Origin: an uncultured Lachnospiraceae bacterium | GTDB taxonomy: Bacteria; Bacillota; Clostridia; Lachnospirales; Lachnospiraceae | Length of the DNA: 39,790 nt | Assembly (NCBI GenBank): GCA_947178145.1 | Contig: CAMWXE010000048.1 | Coordinates: forward strand, 1-39,790 | Direction: 5' to 3' | Made by a program: the position numbers and the translations under genes | The notes under the pieces: generated by a model | Seen by the model: only the letters and a program-made list of their open reading frames with translations | The model's database searches: none | What the model was told of the DNA's origin: nothing | In this document: positions 7,336 to 16,564 of the stretch, in pieces | Position numbering within the stretch: the first letter of the stretch is position 1 | How the letters are laid out: each line of letters starts with the position of its first letter

Positions 7336-8427
7336 ATGAACGAACAGGAAAAAGCAGCCACAGCGGTGATGGAGGACTGGCTCTCCCATCCCAATGAACT
7401 TGGGAAAAAGCCAGCAAAACTGGAACTTGCAGGAGAATTTGATCTGCATGACCTGCACTATTACATTTTCAAATTTAAAAAATCTCTATTAGGCTCATGG
7501 AAAGTGGCCGTCTGCGGAGGATATGAAGGGGACGGGGTAGGTCACTGCGGCCATATCTACAGTGAGATGGAACCCTATGATCCTTCCACCGCACAGGAAA
7601 AGTGTGTGGCGATGGTAGAAAAAATCCGGCAATACTGGGCAGAGCGCGCCAGCGAACACACAGATGAAAGTGCGGGAACGAAACGTTCTGGAGGCGATTT
7701 TGCGGGCTTTGTGCTTTTGTCTTCGCCGGAATTTGACACCGAAGAATTCCGATCTATTCTCAAGACCGATTGGGGAATCGAATGCCCAGAAGATTCGGAA
7801 GACACGGAACACGATGGCACCGCTCTCGTCTTTTATGAAAATGGTCTTCTCGTCACGGTCGCATTGATGGAAGTCCCCGTTCCCAACGGTGAAGCAGCGT
7901 ATTGGGCCAACAGCAATTTTATGACCAGGGATAAGTCAATTGCTGCCGCCCAAAACCACAAGGCCCATCTGCTGGCTGCTGTATTAGGAAGCGCATCCAT
8001 GGAAGCCGGTGAACTTTATGTGAAGATTGCTTCTGCATGCCTGAAGACCTCCAACGCGTTAGGAATCTATGACTGCGGCACAGTATGGCTGCCAGAGGAT
8101 TATATCCAGTCAGCAATGGTCATGAAAAAAGGTGAAATTCCTTTGATGAACCTAGTATTTGTCGGATTGTATCAAAATGAAAACGGTGTCAGCAGTTGGA
8201 CCAATGGCCTGCAGTCCTTTGGCAAAGAAGAGTTGGAAGTGATCAACAGCAGTCAGCCGCCTTATGAGGTTTATGATTTGATGCTAAACCTTTGTTCTTA
8301 TCTCTTGAAAGAAGGCGCAGTTCTTCGAGATGGAGAAACATGCGGCTTTACGATAGAACAAAAGCTGCCCATAACACTTTCTGAAGGAGTCTATGTGGAA
8401 GGAGCATCCTTAAAGATCGGATTCTGA
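7336..8427 (+). CDS. DUF4261 domain-containing protein
   Basis: 363 residues, start supported by AGGAGG eight bases before the ATG. The C-terminal two thirds, from about residue 120, read like DUF4261: ALVFYENGLLVTVALMEVPV, then AHLLAAVLGSASMEAGELYV, and a final part with LMNLCSYLLKEGAVLRDGET. The first 110 residues (with SWKVAVCGGYEGDGVGHCGH) form a separate region I cannot assign. DUF4261 has no settled function; it is common in accessory and immunity-like gene sets, which is general knowledge and not evidence for this copy. It ends the unknown-gene run before the CbiT-like gene. Confidence 0.7.
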   Translation: MNEQEKAATAVMEDWLSHPNELGKKPAKLELAGEFDLHDLHYYIFKFKKSLLGSWKVAVCGGYEGDGVGHCGHIYSEMEPYDPSTAQEKCVAMVEKIRQYWAERASEHTDESAGTKRSGGDFAGFVLLSSPEFDTEEFRSILKTDWGIECPEDSEDTEHDGTALVFYENGLLVTVALMEVPVPNGEAAYWANSNFMTRDKSIAAAQNHKAHLLAAVLGSASMEAGELYVKIASACLKTSNALGIYDCGTVWLPEDYIQSAMVMKKGEIPLMNLVFVGLYQNENGVSSWTNGLQSFGKEELEVINSSQPPYEVYDLMLNLCSYLLKEGAVLRDGETCGFTIEQKLPITLSEGVYVEGASLKIGF

Positions 8428-8494
8428 CATTCTTTAGAGATTGTAAGTAAATACCAAAACAGTCCTATAAAATATTAGCAAGGGAGCATAAACT

Positions 8495-9403
8495 ATGGAA
8501 AAACAAATTTTTACAAATGAGATTATTTTAAGCTGGCTGCAGTACTACTCGCAGAACACACCGATCGACCTGGAACATGTCAAGATTATTGACATCACCA
8601 GGAAAAACAAAAATGTAATCCCCACTGTAGAGGCGCACAAGACCACACTGGTATTTACCAATGCCGGAATCGATGACATCTTCTACCGCCTGTGGAATGC
8701 TGGTCTGGGCGAGTGCGAGGTCTGGTACAATGAAGGCTCTGACCCGAGCGGCGAAATTTTACATAATCAGATCAAGGACATGATTAACCGCGGCATCAAC
8801 GCCTCAGCCGGTATGCTTATCATCAACCCGAACGCCAGAAATTCCTCCCGCATCGGACTGAGCAACGAGAAGCTCCAGCGCGGTTCGATTCACTATGTGG
8901 GCAGCGAGATCCGCTCGATTATTCTCAGCAAAATGATGGTCGATCCGCAGGACGATATCTGTGTGATCGGCGGAGAGAGCATTGCCATTGAGGCGGCATT
9001 GATCGCAGCAGAAGGCTCTGTCATCGCTGTCGAGTACAGCAAAGCTGACCGCTCTACCCTGGAGGACAACGTATCACACTTTGATCTCCACAATATCAAG
9101 ATTATCGACCATGTCGACGAGAAGACCATGGCGGAATGCCCTGTTCCTTCGCTGGTATTTTTAGTAGCGTCAGCAAGCACAGAACAGGAGCTTGAATGCC
9201 TCACCAAACTGAATCCGAACATCAATGTGGTCATTTATACATTGGACTTCAAGACTGCTGCTGCCCTCCCGGACACATTGCACGATCTGGGCCTTGCCGA
9301 TGTCGAGACCATACAGGTATCCGTAACAAAACTTCGCAGCAACAACACCTTTAAGTCCGATCCCGCACCGTGGATTATCACAGCGAGAAGCCGCGAGGAC
9401 TGA
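8495..9403 (+). CDS. Divergent CbiE/CbiT-like (precorrin methyltransferase-like) protein
   Basis: 302 residues; AGGGAG precedes the ATG. The C-terminal 180 residues follow the CbiT layout: GSEIRSIILSKMMVDPQDDI (family: evRalxLskL...pgD), an alternating helix-strand core, and a final NNTFKSDPAPWIITA like the CbiT NPVxIxxA end. The N-terminal half aligns by eye with the end of CbiE. However, the S-adenosylmethionine loop, normally D-x-G-x-G-T/S-G, reads VIGGESIAIEA here, and the early CbiE motifs are missing. No other cobalamin gene is in the window. It may be an enzyme with changed chemistry or a non-catalytic descendant. Confidence 0.6.
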   Translation: MEKQIFTNEIILSWLQYYSQNTPIDLEHVKIIDITRKNKNVIPTVEAHKTTLVFTNAGIDDIFYRLWNAGLGECEVWYNEGSDPSGEILHNQIKDMINRGINASAGMLIINPNARNSSRIGLSNEKLQRGSIHYVGSEIRSIILSKMMVDPQDDICVIGGESIAIEAALIAAEGSVIAVEYSKADRSTLEDNVSHFDLHNIKIIDHVDEKTMAECPVPSLVFLVASASTEQELECLTKLNPNINVVIYTLDFKTAAALPDTLHDLGLADVETIQVSVTKLRSNNTFKSDPAPWIITARSRED

Positions 9404-9411
9404 ATTTGAAC

Positions 9412-9433
9412 AGGGGCAGTTAAAACTGCCCCT
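9412..9433. terminator. Strong short hairpin between convergent genes
   Basis: AGGGGCAGTT and AACTGCCCCT form a perfect 10-pair GC-rich stem with a two-base (AA) loop just after the CbiT-like stop codon. No T run follows on either strand, so it may end transcription poorly or protect a 3' end. Confidence 0.45.
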
Positions 9434-9451
9434 TGCCCGAAACGATTCTTC

Positions 9452-9706
9452 CTAATTATCAGAAAAATTTGCAATTTCTGCTTTATACATCTCCACAATG
9501 TCCGACGGACCGCTCCACCATAGCTTGGATTCCTCATCATACAATAACCTGCCAGTCTTCGAGAGTACAAATTCTGGTAACAATTCCGATGAACTTCGGT
9601 GTGTCTCTTCGGCCAGTTCATCTACAATCATCACCATCAAATCAATTGCTTCACGATACCATCACCGTGCCTTTCCCAATGCGAAATCTTTTACAAATTC
9701 CTCACC
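9452..9706 (-). pseudogene. Gene fragment downstream of smpB with an in-frame stop
   Basis: Immediately after smpB, one minus-strand frame reads [14 protein letters not shown], then TGA (9662-9664), then WYREAIDLMVMIVDELAEE and on to YDEESKLWWSGPSDIVEMYK before a proper stop at 9452. The sequence on both sides of the TGA looks like one continuous helical protein, so this is probably the C-terminal remnant of a small gene whose front was lost and which later gained a nonsense codon. The part after the TGA (62 codons from a TTG) might still be translated, but it has no clear binding site. Family not recognised. Confidence 0.4.
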
Positions 9707-10158
9707 TTAAACTCGCGCTCTGTCTCGCGCCGTGCGTCCTTCTTAGCGATGTCCTCACGCTTATCGTACAGTTTCTTGCCGCGTGCAAGCCCTATCTCCA
9801 CCTTCGCTTTGCCGTTGGAAAAATATACCTGGAGCGGCACCAGTGTGTACCCTTTCTCTTTGATTTTTCCCAAAAGCTTGTTAATCTCCTGCCTGTGCAG
9901 CAATAGCTTCTTCACACGCAGCGGATCTTTGTTAAAGATATTTCCTTTTTCATAAGGAGAGATGTGCATGCCATACACAAAGACCTCCGCGTTCTCAATG
10001 CGGATAAACGCCTCCTTGATGCTGCACTTCCCCATGCGCAGCGACTTGACCTCTGTGCCGTGAAGCGCGATACCACACTCATATTTCTCCTCTATAAAAT
10101 AATCATGATATGCCTTCTTGTTGTTGGCAACCAGCTTCATTGCCTCATTCTTTGCCAT
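9691..10158 (-). CDS. smpB: SsrA-binding protein SmpB
   Basis: 155 residues, normal length. SmpB binds tmRNA and brings it to stalled ribosomes in trans-translation. Recognisable parts are [73 protein letters not shown] and the basic tail [20 protein letters not shown]. The start codon overlaps the rnr stop (TAATG), so translation is probably coupled; GAGAGGGAA serves as binding site. The rnr-smpB order is typical of Firmicutes, where RNase R degrades the RNAs released by trans-translation. No tmRNA gene was found next to it. Confidence 0.97.
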   Translation of the reverse strand: MAKNEAMKLVANNKKAYHDYFIEEKYECGIALHGTEVKSLRMGKCSIKEAFIRIENAEVFVYGMHISPYEKGNIFNKDPLRVKKLLLHRQEINKLLGKIKEKGYTLVPLQVYFSNGKAKVEIGLARGKKLYDKREDIAKKDARRETEREFKVRNL

Positions 10159-12320
10159 TATCGTTCCCTCTCTTCATAATACATTCCGTCTGTTTCCCAA
10201 TCCTGTGGTATGACAAAATCAATCGTTCTCGATATCTTATCTGTCGCATGGACTCGGACTTTCAGCTTCTGTCCAAGCTTATACCGGATATCGGTCGCCT
10301 GCCCCACCATCTCGTAAGTCTCCTCATCATAGTAGAAATAATCCCCCGGCAGCATGGACACATGAATCATTCCCTCAATCGTGTTGGGCAGCTCCACATA
10401 CACGCCCCACGCTGTGATCGAAGATATGACACCCTCATAGATTTCACCGATATGACCCTCCATAAACTCAACTTTCTTGAGCTTATCCGTCTCGCGCTCT
10501 GCCTCGTCCGCACGCCGCTCCATCTCGGAAGAATGTTTTGCCACTTCCGGGAGAATTTCATTGTAATGGTCGATGCGCTTCTCGTTCAACTTTCCGCGAA
10601 TCTGCTCCTTGATGATGCGATGGATCTGCAAATCCGGATAGCGCCTGATCGGCGATGTGAAATGACAGTAATACTGACACGCCAGCCCAAAGTGCCCGGT
10701 GCAGTCTATCGTGTACTTTGCCTGTTTCATACTTCTAAGCGTCAGTCTGCTGATCAGCGCCTCCTCCGGCGTATCCTCAATCTTTGCCAGCAGCTTCTGC
10801 AATTCCTTGGGATGAATCTCCTCCTGTTTACTCTTGATGGAATACCCGAAATTTCGGATAAACGTGCTGAGTTTGCTGATCTTTTCCGGATCTGGATTGT
10901 CATGTGTCCTGTACACAAACGGCAGCTCCATCCAGTGAAAATGTTCCGCGACTGTCTCATTGGCAATCAGCATAAAATCCTCTATGATCTTGGTCGCCAC
11001 ATTTCGCTCATAAGGCTTAATCTCGACCGGATGCCCCTGTCTGTCGAGGACAATCCTGCTCTCCGGGAAATCAAAATCGATAGAGCCTCTCTTCTTGCGC
11101 TTCCCGCGCAGAATTCCCGCAAGCTCCCGCATCAGCTCAAACATCGGCACAAGCTCTTGATACGCTCTGCACTCCGCCTCGTCTTTGTCCTCCAGAATTT
11201 TTTTCACACTCGTGTAGGACATACGCCGGTCCACTCTGATCACGGACTCAACGATCTCGTGGCTCACAACCTCACCTTTCTGGTCAATTGTCATCAGACA
11301 GCTCAGCGCCAGACGGTTCTCCCCCGCATTCAGTGAACAGATCCCATTGGAAAGCCTGTGCGGAAGCATGGGTATCACCCGGTCCACCAGATAAACACTT
11401 GTTCCGCGCTCCTTCGCTTCCCAGTCCAGCGCAGAGTTCTCCTGTACATAGTTGGTCACATCCGCGATATGCACGCCAAGCTGATATAATCCGTCCTCTC
11501 TGGTAAGGCTGACCGCATCGTCGAGGTCCTTCGCATCCTCCCCGTCGATTGTCACCATCTGTACATCGCGCAAGTCTCTTCGCCCCGCCATATCCGCCTC
11601 GGACACTTCATTCGCCACCCGCTCTGCCTGATGCATTATTTTTTCGGAAAATTCAATCGGCAGCTCATAACCCTTTACAATCGACATGATATCCACACCG
11701 GGATCATTGACATGTCCCAAAATCTCCGTTATCTTGCCTTCCGGCTTGCGGTTGTTCCTGCCATAATCCGTGATCTCACAGACCACCTTATGCCCTGACA
11801 CAGCTCCTTTGGAGCGCTCTGTCGGCACAAAAACGTCGTCATGAATCTTCGTATTGTCAGGGATGACAAATCCGTAATTTTTGTTCGCCTTGTCGTAGAT
11901 ACCTACGATCTGCTTCATCCCCCTTGCAAGAATCTCTATGACCTGCGCCTCCTGACGTCTGCCACTTTGTCCGGACAGAAGCGATACTCTGACGGTATCC
12001 TTGTGGAAAGCCCCATTCACAAAATTCTCAGGAATGTACAAGTCCACATCTCTTCCCTCAATCTCGACAAAACCAAAGCCTTTCGGATGACTGATAAAAG
12101 TACCAACCAGCTCCTTGTCTGAGTGTTTTGCCTTGATAAACTTTCCTTTTTTGGTCAGCGAGAGTTTTCCTTCTGCCAACAGTTCATTTAAGAGGCGGTT
12201 CAGCTCTCCCCGGTCCTCCTTCGAGACTTGCAGCATGATTGCAAGCTCTTTCTCCTTCATCGGCACATAGAACTCCGCCGATATCAAATCCATAATCACT
12301 TTCTTCCTTTTATCTGACAT
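10158..12320 (-). CDS. rnr: Ribonuclease R
   Basis: 3'-to-5' exoribonuclease of the RNB (RNase II) family, 720 residues from the ATG at 12320, chosen because AAAGGA lies seven bases upstream; the ATG nine codons earlier has no binding site. Order of domains: N-terminal winged helix (about 1-65), cold-shock domain with [10 protein letters not shown] (about 75), a second OB fold, the RNB catalytic core starting near residue 235 with the active-site signature [16 protein letters not shown], a later [11 protein letters not shown], and a C-terminal S1 domain ([17 protein letters not shown]) with a short charged tail. It degrades structured RNA, takes part in mRNA and rRNA quality control, and is coupled to smpB. 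A terminator after secG at 12447-12470 means it probably has its own promoter. Confidence 0.97.
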   Translation of the reverse strand: MSDKRKKVIMDLISAEFYVPMKEKELAIMLQVSKEDRGELNRLLNELLAEGKLSLTKKGKFIKAKHSDKELVGTFISHPKGFGFVEIEGRDVDLYIPENFVNGAFHKDTVRVSLLSGQSGRRQEAQVIEILARGMKQIVGIYDKANKNYGFVIPDNTKIHDDVFVPTERSKGAVSGHKVVCEITDYGRNNRKPEGKITEILGHVNDPGVDIMSIVKGYELPIEFSEKIMHQAERVANEVSEADMAGRRDLRDVQMVTIDGEDAKDLDDAVSLTREDGLYQLGVHIADVTNYVQENSALDWEAKERGTSVYLVDRVIPMLPHRLSNGICSLNAGENRLALSCLMTIDQKGEVVSHEIVESVIRVDRRMSYTSVKKILEDKDEAECRAYQELVPMFELMRELAGILRGKRKKRGSIDFDFPESRIVLDRQGHPVEIKPYERNVATKIIEDFMLIANETVAEHFHWMELPFVYRTHDNPDPEKISKLSTFIRNFGYSIKSKQEEIHPKELQKLLAKIEDTPEEALISRLTLRSMKQAKYTIDCTGHFGLACQYYCHFTSPIRRYPDLQIHRIIKEQIRGKLNEKRIDHYNEILPEVAKHSSEMERRADEAERETDKLKKVEFMEGHIGEIYEGVISSITAWGVYVELPNTIEGMIHVSMLPGDYFYYDEETYEMVGQATDIRYKLGQKLKVRVHATDKISRTIDFVIPQDWETDGMYYEERER

Positions 12321-12440
12321 TTCAATCCTTTCTTTATTCTGAATCATTCCAAATTCGGAATCATTCTAAATTCTATATCATTCTATATCAATTCTATATC
12401 CAATTCAAACTTCATACTGCAAAACTCTTCATCTCCAATT

Positions 12441-12470
12441 ACGAAAAAACACTCTTTTACAAGAGTGTTT
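12441..12470 (-). terminator. Intrinsic terminator after secG
   Basis: AAACACTCTT (12447-12456) and AAGAGTGTTT (12461-12470) form a perfect 10-pair stem with a 4-base loop. On the minus strand the stem runs straight into a T-rich tract and then CG. It lies 29 bases after the secG stop codon and separates secG from rnr. Confidence 0.85.
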
Positions 12471-12498
12471 CATGGTTTTATCTTAAATATATCATCGG

Positions 12499-12735
12499 TT
12501 AAAAATTGATATTTAAAACAATTGCAAGCAACATAAACACAACGCCCAAAACCTTCGTAAGCTTGACCAGTGCGCCTTCCATGGAACGTCCTTTGTTCTT
12601 GCCCCAATAAGTCTCAGCTGCACCGCTGATCGCGCCAAGTCCCGCAGATTTTCCTTCCTGCATCAAAACAATCGCTGTAAAAACGATAGAAACCAATATT
12701 AAAATAACTGTAAGGACTATTCTTAACACTGCCAT
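12499..12735 (-). CDS. secG: Preprotein translocase subunit SecG
   Basis: 78 residues from the ATG at 12735, which lies seven bases after AAGGAGG; the in-frame GTG two codons earlier is too close to that site. Two membrane segments are visible, residues 4-23 (LRIVLTVILILVSIVFTAIV) and 57-75 (TKVLGVVFMLLAIVLNI), with the conserved LMQEGKSAGLGAISGAAETYWGKNK loop type between them (part shown). SecG is the small accessory subunit of the SecYEG channel for protein export. Its position between eno and rnr is a common Firmicutes arrangement. Confidence 0.95.
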   Translation of the reverse strand: MAVLRIVLTVILILVSIVFTAIVLMQEGKSAGLGAISGAAETYWGKNKGRSMEGALVKLTKVLGVVFMLLAIVLNINF

Positions 12736-12797
12736 ATCCACACCTCCTTATCGTCAACCAGCAGACTTCCTGTCCTCAAAGCCCGCTGACATGAAAT

Positions 12798-12826
12798 AGT
12801 CTACCATATATCCATGTATATTTCAA
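12798..12826 (-). promoter_or_regulatory. Probable secG promoter
   Basis: On the minus strand TTGAAA (12821-12826) and TAGACT (12798-12803) are 17 bases apart and lie about 60 bases before the secG start. Confidence 0.55.
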
Positions 12827-12867
12827 CTGTTTTTTTGCTTCTAAAGCAAATCCCAACGCAATCAAAA

Positions 12868-12915
12868 TAGGGTATCTAATACCCTGAATACGTATCCAGA
12901 CCATTAGACACCCTA
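12868..12915. repeat. Inverted repeat upstream of secG
   Basis: TAGGGTATCTAAT (12868-12880) pairs with ATTAGACACCCTA (12903-12915) with one mismatch. The left arm can instead fold on itself as AGGGTAT-CTA-ATACCCT (12869-12885). The two folds exclude each other. It lies upstream of the secG promoter, so it could be an operator or the 3' end structure of the eno transcript. Confidence 0.45.
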
Positions 12916-13064
12916 TCTTGAAAATATTTCATTCAAACAGTTATAAGATCATATTTTTGGCATATTAGGGTATTGTTATACATCTCTTATCACTGTTTTC
13001 ATTCATATTTCGCTGCGCAATATATATATCGGTGATTTTTTGGAATTTTTTATATTATTTATAA

Positions 13065-13129
13065 AATTTATGTAAATTTCGCAATTTGCCTATATTTGCC
13101 AGCAAATTGTTGTGAAATTTACATAAATT
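13065..13129. repeat. Long AT-rich inverted repeat after eno
   Basis: Sixteen bases at 13065-13080 are perfectly complementary to 13114-13129, and the fold continues inward (GCAATTTGC against GCAAATTG) after a three-base bulge. On the minus strand it starts about 18 bases after the eno stop and is followed by an A/T-rich stretch. It may be the eno terminator, although its AT-rich stem is unusual for that. Confidence 0.55.
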
Positions 13130-13147
13130 CGTTTACAATAATGACAA

Positions 13148-14721
<1,574 letters not shown>

Positions 14722-14749
14722 TTTTATATGATTCTGTGCACAAAACCAG

Positions 14750-14794
14750 ACAAGGTGTAAAAGCTTGCCTGTCCGCCAAGCCTTTACACCCTGT
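14750..14794 (-). terminator. Strong hairpin terminator after gpmI
   Basis: The arms at 14750-14767 and 14777-14794 pair over about 18 positions, with only G-U wobbles on the minus strand, around a 9-base loop. It lies 13 bases after the gpmI stop. The better T run (TTTTTT, 14794-14799) is on the plus strand; on the minus strand the tail is TCTGGTTTTG. It probably acts on gpmI and may be bidirectional. Confidence 0.7.
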
Positions 14795-14807
14795 TTTTTA
14801 CTGCTGT

Positions 14808-16349
14808 TTACTTGCGCACCAGCAGCGACTTTCCGGTCATCTCCGCCGGCTGCTGCATTCCCATCGTCTCGATCAGCGTCGGTACAATATCCGCAAGGCA
14901 GCCGCCCTCGCGCAATGTGTACGCCGGATCATAGTTCACAAGAATAAACGGAACCGGATTCGTCGTGTGCGCCGTGAACGGAGCGCCTGTCTCATAGTCT
15001 ACAAGCTGCTCTGCATTGCCGTGGTCTGCACAGATAAACAGCGTACCGTTCACTTCCAGAATGGCATCGACTGCCTTCCCCACGCACTCGTCAACCGCCT
15101 CAACTGCCTTGATCGCAGCCTCCTCAACGCCTGTATGCCCTACCATATCGGGGTTTGCAAAGTTGATGATAATGACATCATACTTCCCGGATCGAATGGC
15201 ATCCGTAAGCTTATCGCACACCGTATAAGCGCTCATTTCCGGTTTCAGGTCATACGTCGCTACCTCTTTCGGAGAAGGCACAAGCACTCTGTCCTCGCCC
15301 TCATTTGGCTCCTCCACGCCTCCATTAAAGAAGAACGTAACATGAGCGTACTTCTCTGTCTCTGCAATTCTTGCCTGTGTCATGCTGTTCGCCGCCAGCC
15401 ACTCGCCAAAAGTATTGGTCACGGAAATCTTGTGAAATGCAACAGACTTATTCGGAATCGTCGGGTCATAGTCTGAGAAGCACACATATTTCACATCAAG
15501 ACGCTTTCTGTCAAAGCCCTTGAAATCATCATCGCAGAATGCTCTGGTAATCTCCCTTGCCCGGTCTGGTCTGAAGTTGAAGAAAATGATCGAATCGCCA
15601 TCTTTGATCGTCGCGATCGCCTTTCCGTTCTCAGCCACCACTGTGGGAAGCACGAACTCATCTGTCTTGTCATTGTCATAAGACTGCTGGATTCCTGCCG
15701 GACCAGACGCCGCCTGCTCGCCGATTCCCTCTGTCATCGCCTTGTAAGCCTTCTGCACGCGGTCATAATTGTTATCTCTGTCCATCGCATAATAGCGTCC
15801 CATAACAGATGCGATCCTGCCGACGCCAATCTCTGTCATCTTTGCTTCAAGCTCCTCCGCAAAGCCCTTTCCTGATGCGGGAGGCGTGTCACGACCGTCG
15901 AGGAAACAGTGCACATAGACCTCTGACAGTCCGTTTCTCTTTGCCAGCTCAAGCAATCCGTATAAGTGCGTATTGTGGCTGTGAACGCCGCCATCTGATA
16001 AAAGTCCAAACAAATGAAGCGCAGAATTTTTTGCCTTGCAGTTCTCTACTGCTTCCATCAGAGCCGGATTCTCAAAGAAAGTGCCGTCCTGAATTTCCTT
16101 TGTAATTCTTGTGAGTTCCTGATAAACAATTCTTCCGGCACCCATGTTTAAGTGACCTACCTCGGAATTGCCCATCTGTCCGTCAGGAAGTCCCACTGCC
16201 ATGCCGCTTGCATTTCCCTTCACAAACGGATATTCCTTCATCAGCCTGTCCATAACAGGTGTCTTTCCAAGTGCCACGGCATTGTGCTCTGTCTTCTCAT
16301 TCAAACCATAGCCGTCAAGAATCATTAACACTGTCGTCTTCTTGCTCAT
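14808..16349 (-). CDS. gpmI: 2,3-bisphosphoglycerate-independent phosphoglycerate mutase
   Basis: Interconverts 3- and 2-phosphoglycerate using two Mn ions and a phosphoserine, in the alkaline phosphatase superfamily. 513 residues, normal length. Visible are the N-terminal LMILDGYGL metal site, the catalytic serine in [20 protein letters not shown] (about residue 62), the inserted transferase domain with [14 protein letters not shown] and [27 protein letters not shown], and the second metal cluster [12 protein letters not shown] and [15 protein letters not shown] lies eight bases before the ATG. A well-formed promoter is seen at 16447-16475. It stands directly upstream of eno, but a hairpin separates them. 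Confidence 0.97.
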   Translation of the reverse strand: MSKKTTVLMILDGYGLNEKTEHNAVALGKTPVMDRLMKEYPFVKGNASGMAVGLPDGQMGNSEVGHLNMGAGRIVYQELTRITKEIQDGTFFENPALMEAVENCKAKNSALHLFGLLSDGGVHSHNTHLYGLLELAKRNGLSEVYVHCFLDGRDTPPASGKGFAEELEAKMTEIGVGRIASVMGRYYAMDRDNNYDRVQKAYKAMTEGIGEQAASGPAGIQQSYDNDKTDEFVLPTVVAENGKAIATIKDGDSIIFFNFRPDRAREITRAFCDDDFKGFDRKRLDVKYVCFSDYDPTIPNKSVAFHKISVTNTFGEWLAANSMTQARIAETEKYAHVTFFFNGGVEEPNEGEDRVLVPSPKEVATYDLKPEMSAYTVCDKLTDAIRSGKYDVIIINFANPDMVGHTGVEEAAIKAVEAVDECVGKAVDAILEVNGTLFICADHGNAEQLVDYETGAPFTAHTTNPVPFILVNYDPAYTLREGGCLADIVPTLIETMGMQQPAEMTGKSLLVRK

Positions 16350-16446
16350 TTCTCATTCTCCTTTTCATATCTATATTTTCGTAATATTACTGTCCACTCT
16401 TGTTCCTGCAGAGGGAAGCGTGCGCCAGATGCTTACACTCGTTTAA

Positions 16447-16475
16447 AGTATACACTTTTTTCGGGCTGTGCGCAA
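16447..16475 (-). promoter_or_regulatory. Probable gpmI promoter
   Basis: On the minus strand TTGCGC (16470-16475) and TATACT (16447-16452) are 17 bases apart, about 100 bases before the gpmI start. Confidence 0.6.
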
Positions 16476-16564
16476 TCATTTCATAAAAGAACTGTCAAAA
16501 AACAGCTTACAAAAAGCATACGGCAAATACTTCTTTGATTCATCAAAATGCCTCTTATGAATCG

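Larger units (their letters stand above)
12736..13147. other. Gene-free stretch between eno and secG
   Basis: About 410 AT-rich bases with no plausible coding frame. It holds the secG promoter (12798-12826), a GGGTATC-type inverted repeat (12868-12915) and a long AT-rich inverted repeat (13065-13129) just after the eno stop. No RNA gene was recognised. Confidence 0.6.

Noticed and set aside
10110..11336. 408-codon plus-strand open frame opposite rnr
   Set aside because: It lies entirely antisense to smpB/rnr sequence with clear catalytic motifs; the protein is histidine/leucine-rich without family features, a typical shadow frame.
12360..12405. Short repeats of ATTCTATATC before rnr, looked at as a CRISPR-like or iteron array
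   Set aside because: Units are under 12 bases, irregularly spaced and only three to four in number; more likely simple-sequence DNA.
14736..15476. 246-codon plus-strand frame opposite gpmI
   Set aside because: Antisense to the phosphoglycerate mutase gene and begins within its terminator hairpin.
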